This document shows, in pieces, positions 1 to 8,924 of a stretch of DNA of 44,878 nt. The stretch comes from Chitinophagaceae bacterium (GTDB taxonomy: Bacteria; Bacteroidota; Bacteroidia; Chitinophagales; Chitinophagaceae). Made by a program: the position numbers and the translations under genes. The stretch covers positions 1-44,878 of the forward strand of contig JAHEZD010000044.1 in assembly GCA_023251255.1 (NCBI GenBank). Reading direction: 5' to 3'. Below the pieces are notes generated by a model that was not told the DNA's origin, did not search any database, and saw nothing but the letters and a program-made list of their open reading frames with translations. Every line of letters starts with the position of its first letter. The first letter of the stretch is position 1.

Positions 1-1679
1 ACTACTTCCTGTTCCTTTTCTATGTACCGCTCATATTTAATTTGTATTTCTGCCTGTTCCAATGTTTCGTATGGTATATCCTTCAATGCTGTGGCCAACC
101 TTGGAACGGCTTTCATCATGGAAAGCAGATCAATATTTGGCCGGAGAATAATTTTTGCTGCCTTTTGTTTCTCGGTCAGTAAAGCGGTATTGATTCCTTC
201 AAAGTAGTGATTGATGTCTTCTGGCTCAATAACAAAGCTGGACAGCATGGATTTTATTTGCTCCACTTTTTCTTTTTTGGCTATTACCTTATCCATTCTT
301 TCCTGTGATGCAAGCCCCAACCTGTAGCTCAATTCTGTTAAACGCAGGTCTGCATTGTCCTGACGGAGCAGCGTCCTGTATTCTGCACGGCTGGTGAACA
401 TCCTGTAGGGCTCATCGGTTCCTTTACTAATCAGGTCGTCAATAAGCACCCCGATATACGCCTCATTTCTTTTCAATACCACAGGTTCCAAATTGCTGGC
501 TTTTTGGTGGGCATTGATTCCGGCCATTAAACCTTGGCAGGCTGCTTCTTCGTAACCAGTGGTTCCGTTAATTTGACCAGCAAAAAAAAGGTGCTGGATC
601 AGTTTGGTTTCCAGTGTGTAGGTAAGCTGCGTAGGTGGGAAGTAATCGTATTCTATGGCATAACCCGGCCTGAATATCTTACAGTTTTCAAATCCCGGAA
701 CTGTTCTGAGCGCTTGTACCTGCACTTCTTCGGGCAAGGAGGTGGAAAATCCGTTTACATAAATCTCCACCGTGTTCCAACCTTCCGGTTCAACAAACAA
801 TTGGTGCCTGTCCCTATCAGCAAAGCGGTTTATTTTATCTTCGATACTTGGGCAGTAACGGGGACCAACGCCTTCTATCCTACCTTGGTACATGGGACTT
901 CTATCAAATCCAGTTTTTAAAATGTCGTGTACCTGCTGATTGGTATAAGTGATATGGCAGCTCCTCTGCTGCGAGGGTTTTATTCTATCAATATCTAAAT
1001 AGGAGAATCCAACAATTTCATCATCCCCCTTCTGTTCTTCCATTTTACTGTAATCCAAGCTCCTAGCGTCTACCCTGGGTGGTGTGCCCGTTTTGAGGCG
1101 GTCGCTTTCAAATCCCAATTCAACCAGTTGTTCGGTTATCCCTGTCGCTGCTTTTTCGGAAATACGTCCACCACCCAACTTCTTTTCGCCAATATGGATA
1201 ACACCATTTAAGAAGGTGCCGCTGGTTACTACTACGGATTTGGATTCAATATGGTGGCCCAGTCCAGTAACAACCCCGCAGGCCCTGCCATCTTTAATAA
1301 TGATGGACTGTACCATATCCTGATAAAAATCGACATTGGGTGTCTGTTCCAGCATTTCCCTCCAAACAGTGGCAAATACCATTCTGTCATTCTGGGTTCT
1401 TGGACTCCACATGGCTGGCCCTTTGCTCCTGTTCAGCATCCTGAACTGGAGCATGCTCTTGTCACTGACAATGCCACTATACCCTCCCATGGCATCTATT
1501 TCACGAACAATTTGTCCCTTTGCAATTCCGCCCATGGCCGGATTGCAGCTCATTTGTGCTATGGTCTGCATATTCATGGTAATGAGCAGCACTTTGCTGC
1601 CCAAGTTTGCAGCAGCGGCAGCAGCTTCACAACCTGCATGTCCAGCACCAACCACTATAACATCGTATTTTGAAAACAT
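1..1679 (-). CDS. mnmG: tRNA uridine-5-carboxymethylaminomethyl modification enzyme MnmG (GidA), C-terminus cut off
   Basis: Reading leftwards from the ATG at 1677-1679 gives about 559 codons without a stop, running off the window edge. The N-terminus has the FAD-binding Rossmann signature VIVVGAGHAGCEAAAAAA, followed by family motifs such as CNPAMGGIAKGQIVREIDAM, TGTPPRVD, and AGQINGTTGYEEAACQG near residue 370. MnmG, with MnmE, installs the cmnm5 group on the wobble uridine of certain tRNAs, using FAD and methylene-tetrahydrofolate. The family is about 620 residues long, so roughly 60 C-terminal residues (part of the MnmE/tRNA-interacting domain) lie outside the window. In many bacteria this gene lies near oriC, which is relevant to the parS-like sites just upstream and the DnaA-box cluster at 10.2-10.6 kb. 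Identification is very secure. Confidence 0.97.
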   Translation of the reverse strand, partial: MFSKYDVIVVGAGHAGCEAAAAAANLGSKVLLITMNMQTIAQMSCNPAMGGIAKGQIVREIDAMGGYSGIVSDKSMLQFRMLNRSKGPAMWSPRTQNDRMVFATVWREMLEQTPNVDFYQDMVQSIIIKDGRACGVVTGLGHHIESKSVVVTSGTFLNGVIHIGEKKLGGGRISEKAATGITEQLVELGFESDRLKTGTPPRVDARSLDYSKMEEQKGDDEIVGFSYLDIDRIKPSQQRSCHITYTNQQVHDILKTGFDRSPMYQGRIEGVGPRYCPSIEDKINRFADRDRHQLFVEPEGWNTVEIYVNGFSTSLPEEVQVQALRTVPGFENCKIFRPGYAIEYDYFPPTQLTYTLETKLIQHLFFAGQINGTTGYEEAACQGLMAGINAHQKASNLEPVVLKRNEAYIGVLIDDLISKGTDEPYRMFTSRAEYRTLLRQDNADLRLTELSYRLGLASQERMDKVIAKKEKVEQIKSMLSSFVIEPEDINHYFEGINTALLTEKQKAAKIILRPNIDLLSMMKAVPRLATALKDIPYETLEQAEIQIKYERYIEKEQEV

Positions 1680-1683
1680 GGGG

Positions 1684-1691
1684 CAAAGATA
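1684..1691 (-). promoter_or_regulatory. TAnnTTTG -7-type element directly before mnmG
   Basis: On the minus strand this reads TATCTTTG, a full match to the Bacteroidota -7 consensus TAnnTTTG, only four bases (CCCC) before the mnmG ATG. No TTTG-like -33 element is found at the expected spacing. If it is functional, the transcript would be leaderless or nearly so; otherwise it is a chance match. Confidence 0.3.
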
Positions 1692-1706
1692 GTTTTCTAT
1701 TGGAAA

Positions 1707-1722
1707 GGTTTCCCGTGGAACA
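1707..1722. other. parS-like palindrome, copy 1 (degenerate)
   Basis: The 16-mer GGTTTCCCGTGGAACA resembles the ParB-binding parS consensus TGTTTCACGTGAAACA and its common variant TGTTCCACGTGGAACA. The right half (CGTGGAACA) matches the variant perfectly; positions 1 and 7 deviate. It lies between mnmG and ybeY, 30 bp from a second such site. ParB binding is inferred. Confidence 0.4.
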
Positions 1723-1752
1723 TACTTGTGCAACAGTTCCTTAGTGGATGAA

Positions 1753-1768
1753 TGTTCCACGTGTCACA
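1753..1768. other. parS-like palindrome, copy 2 (degenerate)
   Basis: The 16-mer TGTTCCACGTGTCACA matches the parS variant TGTTCCACGTGGAACA at 14 of 16 positions; the left half and the central CACGTG are perfect. It overlaps the stop codon of ybeY. Paired with copy 1 it may mark origin-proximal ParB loading, but neither copy is a perfect palindrome. Confidence 0.45.
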
Positions 1769-2198
1769 CCCTTTTTGAAAACAGGGTCAAATAGTGCTGT
1801 TCTTTGGCCCTCATAATCTTTATATCCTTGGTGGACTTGTCCTTATACCCACACAAATGCAATGCTCCATGAAAAATAACCCTTAGCATTTCTTGGGAAA
1901 TGGGCACTTTAAACTTGCTGGCATTTTCCTTCACCCTTTGCGTGCTGATGTAGATTTCCCCAATAGTTGGAGTTTTTTTGGATTCGGATAAATCAAACGT
2001 GATAATGTCTGTGTAATTATCATGGTTCAGGAAGCTTCGGTTTATTTCTATCAAATAGCTATCTGAACAAAAGATATAGTTGATGGACTCCATCCCCTTA
2101 CCTTCCAATTTAAAAAGCTTTTGGATGAAATTTTTCAATTCGCCTTTCCTGTTAAAAGCAAATGAACCGTCTGCGTAGTTGAATTTTATCTTTTGCAT
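1764..2198 (-). CDS. ybeY: Endoribonuclease YbeY (rRNA maturation factor)
   Basis: This is a UPF0054/YbeY metalloprotein of about 144 residues from the ATG at 2196-2198 (MQKIKFNYADG). YbeY acts in 16S rRNA 3'-end maturation and ribosome quality control. Supporting motifs are DIITFD, GEIYIS and the metal-binding stretch HGALHLCGYKDKS. In the classical HxxxHxxxxxH motif the third histidine is replaced: here the register is H, H, D. From memory, GYKDK is usual in Bacteroidota YbeY, so I read it as a lineage variant rather than loss of function. The reading frame extends further upstream only through a TTG at 2261, nine bases from the divergent feoA; the ATG fits the family start better and has a GGAG 11 bases upstream. 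Confidence 0.9.
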   Translation of the reverse strand: MQKIKFNYADGSFAFNRKGELKNFIQKLFKLEGKGMESINYIFCSDSYLIEINRSFLNHDNYTDIITFDLSESKKTPTIGEIYISTQRVKENASKFKVPISQEMLRVIFHGALHLCGYKDKSTKDIKIMRAKEQHYLTLFSKRV

Positions 2199-2245
2199 AT
2201 GAACTATTGCTCCAAAATTCGCAAGTAAATGCGAGTTGACGAATA

Positions 2246-2253
2246 TACTTTTG
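2246..2253 (+). promoter_or_regulatory. TAnnTTTG -7-type element upstream of feoA
   Basis: TACTTTTG matches the Bacteroidota -7 consensus 16 bases before the feoA ATG, which would give a very short leader. There is no TTTG at the expected -33 position, so support is partial. Confidence 0.35.
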
Positions 2254-2269
2254 CTCGACAACGATTTAT

Positions 2270-2494
2270 ATGATACGACTTAGTGAATTGGGGATAGGAA
2301 AAAAGGCAAGGATACACTCGTTTGAAAAGGATGAAATATTTATCAAGCTAATGGAAATGGGCTGTGTACCAGGCGAAACAGTGAAAGTAGAACAGATTGC
2401 ACCGTTGGGCGACCCCATTTCTGTTTGCGTGGCTGGATATTCTTTAAGCCTGAGAATTAGCGAAGCAAGGGAAATTTTGGTAGAAGAGTTTTAA
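2270..2494 (+). CDS. feoA: FeoA-domain protein (stand-alone)
   Basis: This is a 74-residue protein with the FeoA/SH3-like fold pattern: LSELGIGKKARI, then LMEMGCVPGETVKVEQIAP, then a hydrophobic strand with SLRISEAREILVEEF. FeoA is a small cytoplasmic partner of the ferrous iron permease FeoB. No feoB is adjacent: the next gene, nadD, begins 27 bases downstream in the same direction and is probably co-transcribed. The protein could serve a distant FeoB or have another role. The family assignment is secure; the functional link to iron is inferred from the family only. Confidence 0.85.
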   Translation: MIRLSELGIGKKARIHSFEKDEIFIKLMEMGCVPGETVKVEQIAPLGDPISVCVAGYSLSLRISEAREILVEEF

Positions 2495-2521
2495 TTCAAT
2501 GACAGCACCTTATTTACTTCT

Positions 2522-3091
2522 ATGAAAATTGGTTTGTATTTCGGCTCCTTTAATCCCATTCATACTGGCCACTTGATTATAGCTGACCATATTGCCAATC
2601 ATACGGATTGTTCACAGGTATGGCTGGTGGTCAGTCCACAAAATCCATTGAAGCCCTCCTCTGTTTTATTGAATGAGTACCACCGTTTGCATTTGGCCAA
2701 CTTGGCCATTGAGGGAAATTCAAAATTAAAAGTTTCCGATATCGAATTCAAGCTTCCGAAGCCTTCCTATACAATTGATACACTTACTTACTTGAAAGAA
2801 AAATATCCAGAAAATTCATTTGCAATCATCCTGGGAAGTGACAGTTTTCAAAACCTACCTCATTGGAAAAATTTTGAGCAATTAGTAAGCAATTATGAGT
2901 TCCTTATTTACGAGCGACCGAAACATCCTGTTTTAGAAAATCACGATGCGAAGGCCTGTATTGTACAAGCTCCAATGCTACAGATATCCTCTACAGATAT
3001 CCGTAAGAATATCAAGGCTGGTAAATCGATACGCTACATGGTTCCTGAAAAAGTGGTTGCCGAAATTGAACTAGCAGGCTACTATAAATAG
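2522..3091 (+). CDS. nadD: Nicotinate-nucleotide adenylyltransferase NadD
   Basis: This 189-residue protein adenylates nicotinate mononucleotide to deamido-NAD in NAD synthesis. It has the nucleotidyltransferase start GLYFGSFNPIHTGHLIIAD (the GxFxPxHxGH motif), the mid-protein IILGSDSFQNLPHW and the C-terminal ISSTDIRKNI (ISST/SxxR motif). Length is normal for the family. It follows feoA by 27 bases and its last 10 bases overlap the end of the convergent mannose-1-phosphate guanylyltransferase gene, so there is no space for a separate terminator. nadA of the same pathway lies 6 kb away on the other strand. Confidence 0.95.
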   Translation: MKIGLYFGSFNPIHTGHLIIADHIANHTDCSQVWLVVSPQNPLKPSSVLLNEYHRLHLANLAIEGNSKLKVSDIEFKLPKPSYTIDTLTYLKEKYPENSFAIILGSDSFQNLPHWKNFEQLVSNYEFLIYERPKHPVLENHDAKACIVQAPMLQISSTDIRKNIKAGKSIRYMVPEKVVAEIELAGYYK

Positions 3092-4164
3092 CTGTCCCCT
3101 TTGCTCCTCTTAACTTCCGCAACATATTCCTTGATTTCCTGTTCCTTGTTCTTGCTGCAAATCAGTAGTACATCTTCGGTATCAACAATTATCATATCAT
3201 CAATTCCTTGTAATACTACCAGCTTCTTCTTGGGAGCAGATACCATACATTTTGTCGCATCAATTACCACCACATTTTCTGCAGAAACTGCATTGCCCAA
3301 ATAATCCTTTTCTAAGTTATCATAAGCACTGTTCCAAGTTCCCAAATCGCTCCAGCCAAATGAAGATGGGATGACATACACATTGTCTGCTTTTTCCATG
3401 ATTGCAAAATCTATGGAGATGTTTGTACATAGCGGATAAATCCTGTTCAACGCTTCCTTTTCTTTGGGCGTATTGAAATTTATTTTTTCACTTTCAAAAA
3501 GCTCAAACATTTCTGGTTGATATATTTCAAACGCCTTTAATACATTTTTTACCTGCCAAATGAATATCCCTCCATTCCAAAGGAAATCACCACTGGATAA
3601 AAAGCTTTTTGCGATTTCCAAATTAGGTTTTTCCGTAAAGGTTTTTACCTTGTAAATGGAATCCGCTACTTCCAGGCTTTCCCTTTGAATATAACCATAA
3701 CCAGTATTTGGATGTGTAGGTGTAATTCCAAGTGTCACGAAAGCCTTGATACTGCTCACAAAATCCAATGCCTTCAAGCTAATATTCCTGAACGTTTCGT
3801 TATCCAAAATAATATGGTCACTTGGTGCCACAATCAATGCAGCTTCAGGATCTTTCTGCATCAGCTTAAAAGAAACATAGGCTATACAGGGGGCAGTATT
3901 TTTCCTGCTGGGTTCTGCCAATATATTATCAAAAGGAAGATTGGGCAATTGTTCTTTTATCAAATCCGTATACTCATCCGATGCAACAACGTAAATATTC
4001 TCCTTAGGAATGAAAGATGCATATCTTTCATAGGTCCATTGAATCAATGATTTGCCAGTATTCAAAATATCCAAAAACTGTTTTGGGTAAGCTGTCCTGC
4101 TCTTTGGCCAAAACCTGCTGCCAATTCCTCCAGCCATAATGGCCACATAATGATGCTTATTCAT
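3082..4164 (-). CDS. manC: Mannose-1-phosphate guanylyltransferase (GDP-mannose pyrophosphorylase)
   Basis: This 360-residue protein forms GDP-mannose from mannose-1-phosphate and GTP for surface polysaccharide and glycan synthesis. Motifs in order are AGGIGSRFWPKSR with YPKQFL (nucleotide binding), EPSRKNTAPCIAY, VAPSDHII, FTEKPN, LWNGGIFIW, and DFAIMEKADNVYVIP with FGWSDLGTW. The length matches the short, monofunctional form; the C-terminal phosphomannose isomerase domain of the long bifunctional ManC/AlgA type is absent. It lies 42 bases downstream of kdsD on the same strand, suggesting one operon for cell-surface sugar precursors. Some annotators would leave the symbol blank. Confidence 0.93.
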   Translation of the reverse strand: MNKHHYVAIMAGGIGSRFWPKSRTAYPKQFLDILNTGKSLIQWTYERYASFIPKENIYVVASDEYTDLIKEQLPNLPFDNILAEPSRKNTAPCIAYVSFKLMQKDPEAALIVAPSDHIILDNETFRNISLKALDFVSSIKAFVTLGITPTHPNTGYGYIQRESLEVADSIYKVKTFTEKPNLEIAKSFLSSGDFLWNGGIFIWQVKNVLKAFEIYQPEMFELFESEKINFNTPKEKEALNRIYPLCTNISIDFAIMEKADNVYVIPSSFGWSDLGTWNSAYDNLEKDYLGNAVSAENVVVIDATKCMVSAPKKKLVVLQGIDDMIIVDTEDVLLICSKNKEQEIKEYVAEVKRSKGDSYL

Positions 4165-4206
4165 ATCGCTAAACCGTAATTTAAAGAGTTGCGAAGAAAA
4201 GGAAAA

Positions 4207-5172
4207 CTAAACAATTCCTTCCCTTATTAAATCATGAAGATGCAGTACGCCCATGTATTTCCCATCCTGAACAACCAATAATTGACTGATATCATATTTG
4301 CGTAAAACATCCAAAGCGTCTACTGCTAGAGCATCTCCCTCAATCGTTTTAGGGTGTCTTGATAATATATCAGCAGCCTTAACTGTTGATATATTGTCCA
4401 TTTTTTCCAGCATCCTGCGCAAATCCCCATCTGTAATTACCCCAATAATTTTATCTCTTCCTCCATCCACAACAGCAGTTACTCCCAACCTGCTCCTGGT
4501 AATTTCAATTATCACTTCCTTCAATGTGGCACCAATAAGCACACTCGGTTTTTCATTATTCCTGTACAAATCGGCTACTTGCAAATACAGCCTTTTTCCA
4601 AGATTGCCGCCTGGATGGTACTTTGCAAAATCCTTTCCGGTAAACCCATTAAGTTCCATCAATGCAACAGCTAAGGCATCACCCATTACCATTTGGGCCG
4701 TGGTACTGCTTGTTGGAGCAAGGTTATTGGGGCATGCTTCTTTGGATACCGTTGTATTCAAAACAATATCAGATTGCTTCGCCAAAAAACTGCCGGTATT
4801 CCCAACCATCCCAATAACAATATTTCCAAAGTTTTTTACTAATGGAACCAATACTTTTATTTCGGGGCTTTCTCCGCTTTTACTGATAACCATCACCACA
4901 TCATCCTGCTGAACCATTCCAAGGTCGCCATGTATGGCATCCGCGGCATGCATGAACAAAGATGGCATACCTGTTGAATTCAATGTAGCAACAATCTTCT
5001 GAGCAATGATTGCACTTTTTCCAATTCCACTTACTACCAACCTTCCTTTACTTTTGTGGACCGCATTGATGGCTTCAACAAAACTTTCATCAATAAATTC
5101 TTCCAGACCGGCAACTGAACTAGCTTCCAATTGAATAGTACGACGTGCCGTTTCTACTATTTTAGACTGCAT
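4207..5172 (-). CDS. kdsD: Arabinose-5-phosphate isomerase, KdsD/KpsF family
   Basis: This protein interconverts ribulose-5-phosphate and arabinose-5-phosphate, the first step towards KDO of lipopolysaccharide. An N-terminal SIS domain contains VVSGIGKSAIIAQKI, LHAADAIHGDLG-like sequence and ISKSGESPEI; the segment LAPTSSTTAQMVMGDALA is typical of the family; two C-terminal CBS domains follow (VIGVITDGDLRRML and MGVLHLHDLI). The ATG at 5170-5172 (MQSKIVETARR) is preferred; the frame extends nine codons further only to a TTG. It is the upstream member of a likely pair with the guanylyltransferase gene. The SIS-CBS-CBS order is the usual one. Confidence 0.93.
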   Translation of the reverse strand: MQSKIVETARRTIQLEASSVAGLEEFIDESFVEAINAVHKSKGRLVVSGIGKSAIIAQKIVATLNSTGMPSLFMHAADAIHGDLGMVQQDDVVMVISKSGESPEIKVLVPLVKNFGNIVIGMVGNTGSFLAKQSDIVLNTTVSKEACPNNLAPTSSTTAQMVMGDALAVALMELNGFTGKDFAKYHPGGNLGKRLYLQVADLYRNNEKPSVLIGATLKEVIIEITRSRLGVTAVVDGGRDKIIGVITDGDLRRMLEKMDNISTVKAADILSRHPKTIEGDALAVDALDVLRKYDISQLLVVQDGKYMGVLHLHDLIREGIV

Positions 5173-5176
5173 TTTG

Positions 5177-5184
5177 CAAATGTA
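5177..5184 (-). promoter_or_regulatory. TAnnTTTG -7-type element directly before kdsD
   Basis: On the minus strand this reads TACATTTG, a full match to TAnnTTTG, four bases before the chosen kdsD ATG. It has the same geometry as the element before mnmG. No -33 partner is seen at 19-21 bases, so function is uncertain. Confidence 0.28.
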
Positions 5185-5341
5185 AAGTTTAACAAGCAAC
5201 TCTTGTATTTACAAAAGCCAAACATTAACTTCGCCCTCCTTCAAAAAAAATTAGGAAATATTGAACATTATGCTTTATAAGTCGTAATTTTTAGTTTTTA
5301 TAACAATCCCATGCGTAGGAATGGAAATTTTGATTTGAATC

Positions 5342-7642
5342 ATGGCAACATACAGAAGCAAAACCCCCGCTAAGAATACTGCAAAAAGGACAAGCCCTAA
5401 AAGACCAGCTACTACAGAACCGAGGAAAAAAATAACTCCCCTTATTCCTTACAATATCCATGAAGGCCTTCATGCAAATTTTGGTTTCAAAGAATTTAAA
5501 GGAACCCAAGAAGAATCCATCAACAGCTTATTAGCAGGCAATGACACTTTCGTAATCATGCCTACAGGTGGTGGCAAAAGTTTGTGTTATCAATTACCGG
5601 CCATGATTATGTCTGGCTGTGCAATTATAGTTTCCCCATTGATTGCCTTAATGAAAAACCAGGTTGATTTAGTGAGGGGCTACAGTGAAAAGGACGATGT
5701 AGCGCACTTCTTAAATTCATCCTTGAATAAAGGACAAATTGCAGAAGTTAAAAAAGATTTACTCGGTGGCAAAACAAAGCTTCTCTATGTAGCACCGGAA
5801 ACTTTGACCAAAGAAGAAAACCTTCAATTCTTCAGTGATTTGGAAATCTCGTTTTTTGCTGTTGATGAAGCGCACTGCATCAGTGAGTGGGGCCATGACT
5901 TCAGGCCTGAATATAGAAGATTGAGGGAAATGATGGATATGATCAATCCTGACGTTGCTGTAATTGCATTAACGGCTACCGCTACCCCAAAAGTACAAAG
6001 TGATATTGTAAAAAACCTTGGATTACGTGAGCCTAACATTTTTATATCTTCCTTTAACCGTTCCAATCTTTATTACGAAATACAGCCAAAGCTACAGAAG
6101 GAACAGACTGTAAAACATATTGTAAAATTCATTTCTGGACATAAAGGTAAAAGTGGCATCATCTATACATTGAACAGAAGGACCACTGAAGAACTTGCTG
6201 AGGTTTTAATGGCCAACAATATCAAAGCCGTGGCTTACCATGCTGGGCTGGACCAAAAGTTAAGGGCTCAAAGACAGGACGAGTTCCTGAATGAAGATGT
6301 TCAGGTAATTGTTGCCACCATTGCATTTGGTATGGGTATCGACAAACCAGATATACGTTTTGTAATCCATTTCAATATACCTAAATCAATAGAAAATTAT
6401 TACCAAGAAACTGGACGTGCTGGACGTGATGGGTTAGAAGGAATATGTGTACTATATTATTCCCACAAAGACGTTTCAAAACTTGAACACTTAATGCGTG
6501 ATAAACCTTTAAGTGAACGTGAAGTGGGTGCCCAACTCATCAACGAAACGGTGGCTTATGCAGAAAGTAGTGTTTGCAGAAGGAAAATCCTGCTACACTA
6601 TTTTGGTGAGGATTGGGAAACAAAAAATTGTGGTAACTGCGATAACTGTAAAAATCCAAAAGAAAAAATCGAGGCGAAGGATGATGTAGTAAAAATTATG
6701 AAAGTTATTAAAGCTTTGGACGAAAGGTTTACTGCCGAATATGTACTGAATGTTGTTTATGGAAAACTTACACCGCAAATAACCATGTTCCGTCATGAAG
6801 GACTTGCAGAATTTGGTATTGGCAAAGAAACACATGATTCACATTATTGGAATAGCCTAATTAGGCAGATGATGCTCGAAAACCTCATTAAAAAAGATAT
6901 TGAAGAATATGGCCTATTGAAATTTACTGAAAGAGGTGAAAAATGGATGAAGAAGCCAGCATCATTCAAAATTGTACTGAACAACATTTTCAGCAATAAT
7001 GATGATGACGATGACGAAAATGAGAATGCAGATCAACAAGGTGCTGCCACTGATGAGAAGTTGTTTGAAATGCTGAAAGACCTCCGCCAAAAAGAGGCCA
7101 AGAAAAAAAGCTTACCTCCCTTTGTCATCTTCTTGGAGAATTCTTTACAAGATATGAGCACACATTTCCCTACCACTTTACAAGAATTGGAGAAATGCCA
7201 AGGTGTAAGTAAGGGGAAAGCCTTAAAGTATGGAAAACCATTTGTGGAACTAATTGCTAAATATGTTGAGGAAAACAATATAGAAAAGCCCGATGATTTT
7301 GTAATGAAGAGCGTGGCCAATACAGCCAGCAATAAAATTTTCATTATACAGAATGTGGATAGGAAGATGAGCTTGGAAACTATTGCCAAAACCAAAGGTC
7401 TACGTTTGGACGAGCTTCTGGAAGAGATGGAAACTATTGCAGCAAGCGGTACAAAACTGAACCTTGACTATGCTATTGATGATTGGCTGGATGCAGATGA
7501 TCAAGAAGAAATAATAGAATATTTCAAAGGTTGCGAAACTTCTTCTTTGGATATTGCTATAAAAGAACTAGCAGAGTTTGATTATAACTGGGAGCAATTA
7601 AAAATTATGCGCATCAAATTCCTAAGTGTGTATGGCAATTAG
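5342..7642 (+). CDS. recQ: ATP-dependent DNA helicase RecQ
   Basis: This 766-residue 3'-5' superfamily 2 helicase is used in recombination and replication-fork repair. A basic, Pro/Lys-rich N-terminal extension of about 40 residues precedes the helicase core: [15 protein letters not shown] (Walker A, near residue 78), [18 protein letters not shown] (DEAH box plus the RecQ aromatic-rich loop), [27 protein letters not shown] and [11 protein letters not shown] RecQ-C zinc motif follows ([11 protein letters not shown], then CGNCDNC), then a winged-helix region, an acidic Asp/Glu-rich linker near residues 555-565, and HRDC-like sequence. It is longer than the E. coli enzyme (about 610), mainly through the C-terminal part. 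It ends at a hairpin shared with recA. Confidence 0.96.
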   Translation: MATYRSKTPAKNTAKRTSPKRPATTEPRKKITPLIPYNIHEGLHANFGFKEFKGTQEESINSLLAGNDTFVIMPTGGGKSLCYQLPAMIMSGCAIIVSPLIALMKNQVDLVRGYSEKDDVAHFLNSSLNKGQIAEVKKDLLGGKTKLLYVAPETLTKEENLQFFSDLEISFFAVDEAHCISEWGHDFRPEYRRLREMMDMINPDVAVIALTATATPKVQSDIVKNLGLREPNIFISSFNRSNLYYEIQPKLQKEQTVKHIVKFISGHKGKSGIIYTLNRRTTEELAEVLMANNIKAVAYHAGLDQKLRAQRQDEFLNEDVQVIVATIAFGMGIDKPDIRFVIHFNIPKSIENYYQETGRAGRDGLEGICVLYYSHKDVSKLEHLMRDKPLSEREVGAQLINETVAYAESSVCRRKILLHYFGEDWETKNCGNCDNCKNPKEKIEAKDDVVKIMKVIKALDERFTAEYVLNVVYGKLTPQITMFRHEGLAEFGIGKETHDSHYWNSLIRQMMLENLIKKDIEEYGLLKFTERGEKWMKKPASFKIVLNNIFSNNDDDDDENENADQQGAATDEKLFEMLKDLRQKEAKKKSLPPFVIFLENSLQDMSTHFPTTLQELEKCQGVSKGKALKYGKPFVELIAKYVEENNIEKPDDFVMKSVANTASNKIFIIQNVDRKMSLETIAKTKGLRLDELLEEMETIAASGTKLNLDYAIDDWLDADDQEEIIEYFKGCETSSLDIAIKELAEFDYNWEQLKIMRIKFLSVYGN

Positions 7643-7661
7643 GATAAACATTTTCTACATT

Positions 7662-7693
7662 AAAAAGCACCAACTTTAAATTGGTGCTTTTTT
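7662..7693. terminator. Bidirectional intrinsic terminator between recQ and recA
   Basis: A perfect 12-bp stem (AAAAAGCACCAA at 7662-7673 paired with TTGGTGCTTTTT at 7681-7692) encloses a 7-base loop. T-runs flank it on both strands, so it can end recQ on the plus strand and recA on the minus strand. Confidence 0.9.
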
Positions 7694-7720
7694 GCTTACT
7701 AACCCGTATATCCCTAAACA

Positions 7721-8755
7721 TTATACTTCCACTTTTATGGCAGAAAGCCCATTGCTGGCTGCTTGCGCCTCTGCTACTTTGGCCCTTATTTTAGCTTCAA
7801 TTTCATTGGCCAGTTCAGGATTGTCCCTCAATAATTGCTTTACCGAATCCCTTCCTTGACCAAGTTTGGTAGCCTCATAACTGAACCAGCTACCACTTTT
7901 ATTCACTATTCCCAGCTCCACACCCATATCAATAATCTCGCCGATTTTGCTGATTCCCTCCCCAAAAATAATATCAAATTCAGAAGTCCTAAAGGGTGGC
8001 GCTACTTTATTTTTTACAACTTTTACTTTTACACGGTTTCCAATTGCTTCGTCTCCGTCCTTAATCTGTGCCATTCTCCTGATATCCAAACGTACCGAAG
8101 CATAAAATTTCAATGCATTGCCACCGGTAGTGGTTTCAGGATTACCAAACATCACCCCAATTTTTTCACGTAGCTGGTTGATGAAAATACAAACAGTATT
8201 GGTTTTATTGATGGTAGCTGTAAGCTTGCGCAAAGCTTGGCTCATTAATCTCGCATGAAGGCCCATTTTACTGTCACCCATTTCCCCTTCCAATTCACTT
8301 TTTGGTACCAATGCCGCTACGGAATCTATTACTACCACATCCAGCGCACCTGAAAGTATTAACCTATCTGCAATTTCCAAAGCCTGCTCCCCGTAGTCAG
8401 GTTGTGAAATCAGCAGATTATCCACATCTACTCCTAACTTTTGGGCATAGCTGCTATCGAATGCGTGTTCCGCATCGATAAATGCACACATACCCCCCTT
8501 TTTTTGCGCTTCTGCAATAATATGGGTAGCAATAGTTGTTTTACCAGAGCTTTCTGGGCCATAAATTTCAACTATTCTTCCTTTGGGTATGCCACCAACT
8601 CCCAAAGCTATATCCAAACCAATGGAACCTGTACTAATCACTTCCATTTCCTTATCCGCCCTATCGCTCATTAACATCACACTCCCCTTACCATAGTCCT
8701 TATCTATTTTGTCCATGGTAAGTTTTAAGGCCTTCAATTTTTCTACGTTGCTCAT
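7721..8755 (-). CDS. recA: Recombinase RecA
   Basis: This 344-residue DNA strand-exchange and SOS co-protease has all hallmarks: the Walker A motif [28 protein letters not shown] (Walker B), [20 protein letters not shown] (the loop 2 region) and [14 protein letters not shown]. The length is typical. It starts with ATG at 8753-8755 and ends before the terminator shared with recQ. The upstream gap (8756-9095) contains a cluster of GTTACA half-sites described separately. A perfect 9-mer DnaA box at 8418-8426 falls inside the coding region and is probably coincidental. Confidence 0.98.
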   Translation of the reverse strand: MSNVEKLKALKLTMDKIDKDYGKGSVMLMSDRADKEMEVISTGSIGLDIALGVGGIPKGRIVEIYGPESSGKTTIATHIIAEAQKKGGMCAFIDAEHAFDSSYAQKLGVDVDNLLISQPDYGEQALEIADRLILSGALDVVVIDSVAALVPKSELEGEMGDSKMGLHARLMSQALRKLTATINKTNTVCIFINQLREKIGVMFGNPETTTGGNALKFYASVRLDIRRMAQIKDGDEAIGNRVKVKVVKNKVAPPFRTSEFDIIFGEGISKIGEIIDMGVELGIVNKSGSWFSYEATKLGQGRDSVKQLLRDNPELANEIEAKIRAKVAEAQAASNGLSAIKVEV

Positions 8756-8774
8756 AGCTATTTATTTAATGGGT

Positions 8775-8782
8775 CAAAAGTA
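8775..8782 (-). promoter_or_regulatory. TAnnTTTG -7-type element upstream of recA
   Basis: On the minus strand this reads TACTTTTG, matching the Bacteroidota -7 consensus 19 bases before the recA ATG. The -33 region is AT-rich but lacks a clean TTTG. It is a plausible recA promoter. Confidence 0.45.
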
Positions 8783-8924
8783 ATTAGGGTGTAAAAGTAA
8801 TAAGATTTTCTTATTAACACTAATTATTTTAGTATTATTACTAAATATTTTGCTAAACACATTTATGTCTTTCAAAAAGACAACAACCAAAATTGATGAA
8901 AGAAAAAATCCAGAAAATAAAAAA

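Noticed and set aside
534-1692. Plus-strand open frames opposite mnmG
   Set aside because: They are shadows of the strongly conserved mnmG reading frame on the minus strand.
2199-2261. Longer YbeY start at a TTG (2261)
   Set aside because: It would add 21 residues absent from the family and push the start to within nine bases of the divergent feoA start; the ATG at 2198 fits better.
8418-8426. Perfect DnaA box TTATCCACA inside recA
   Set aside because: It is a single copy within well-conserved coding sequence (Asp-Val-Asp-Asn-Leu), with no neighbouring boxes, so chance is the best explanation; it is used as a caution for the oriC claim.
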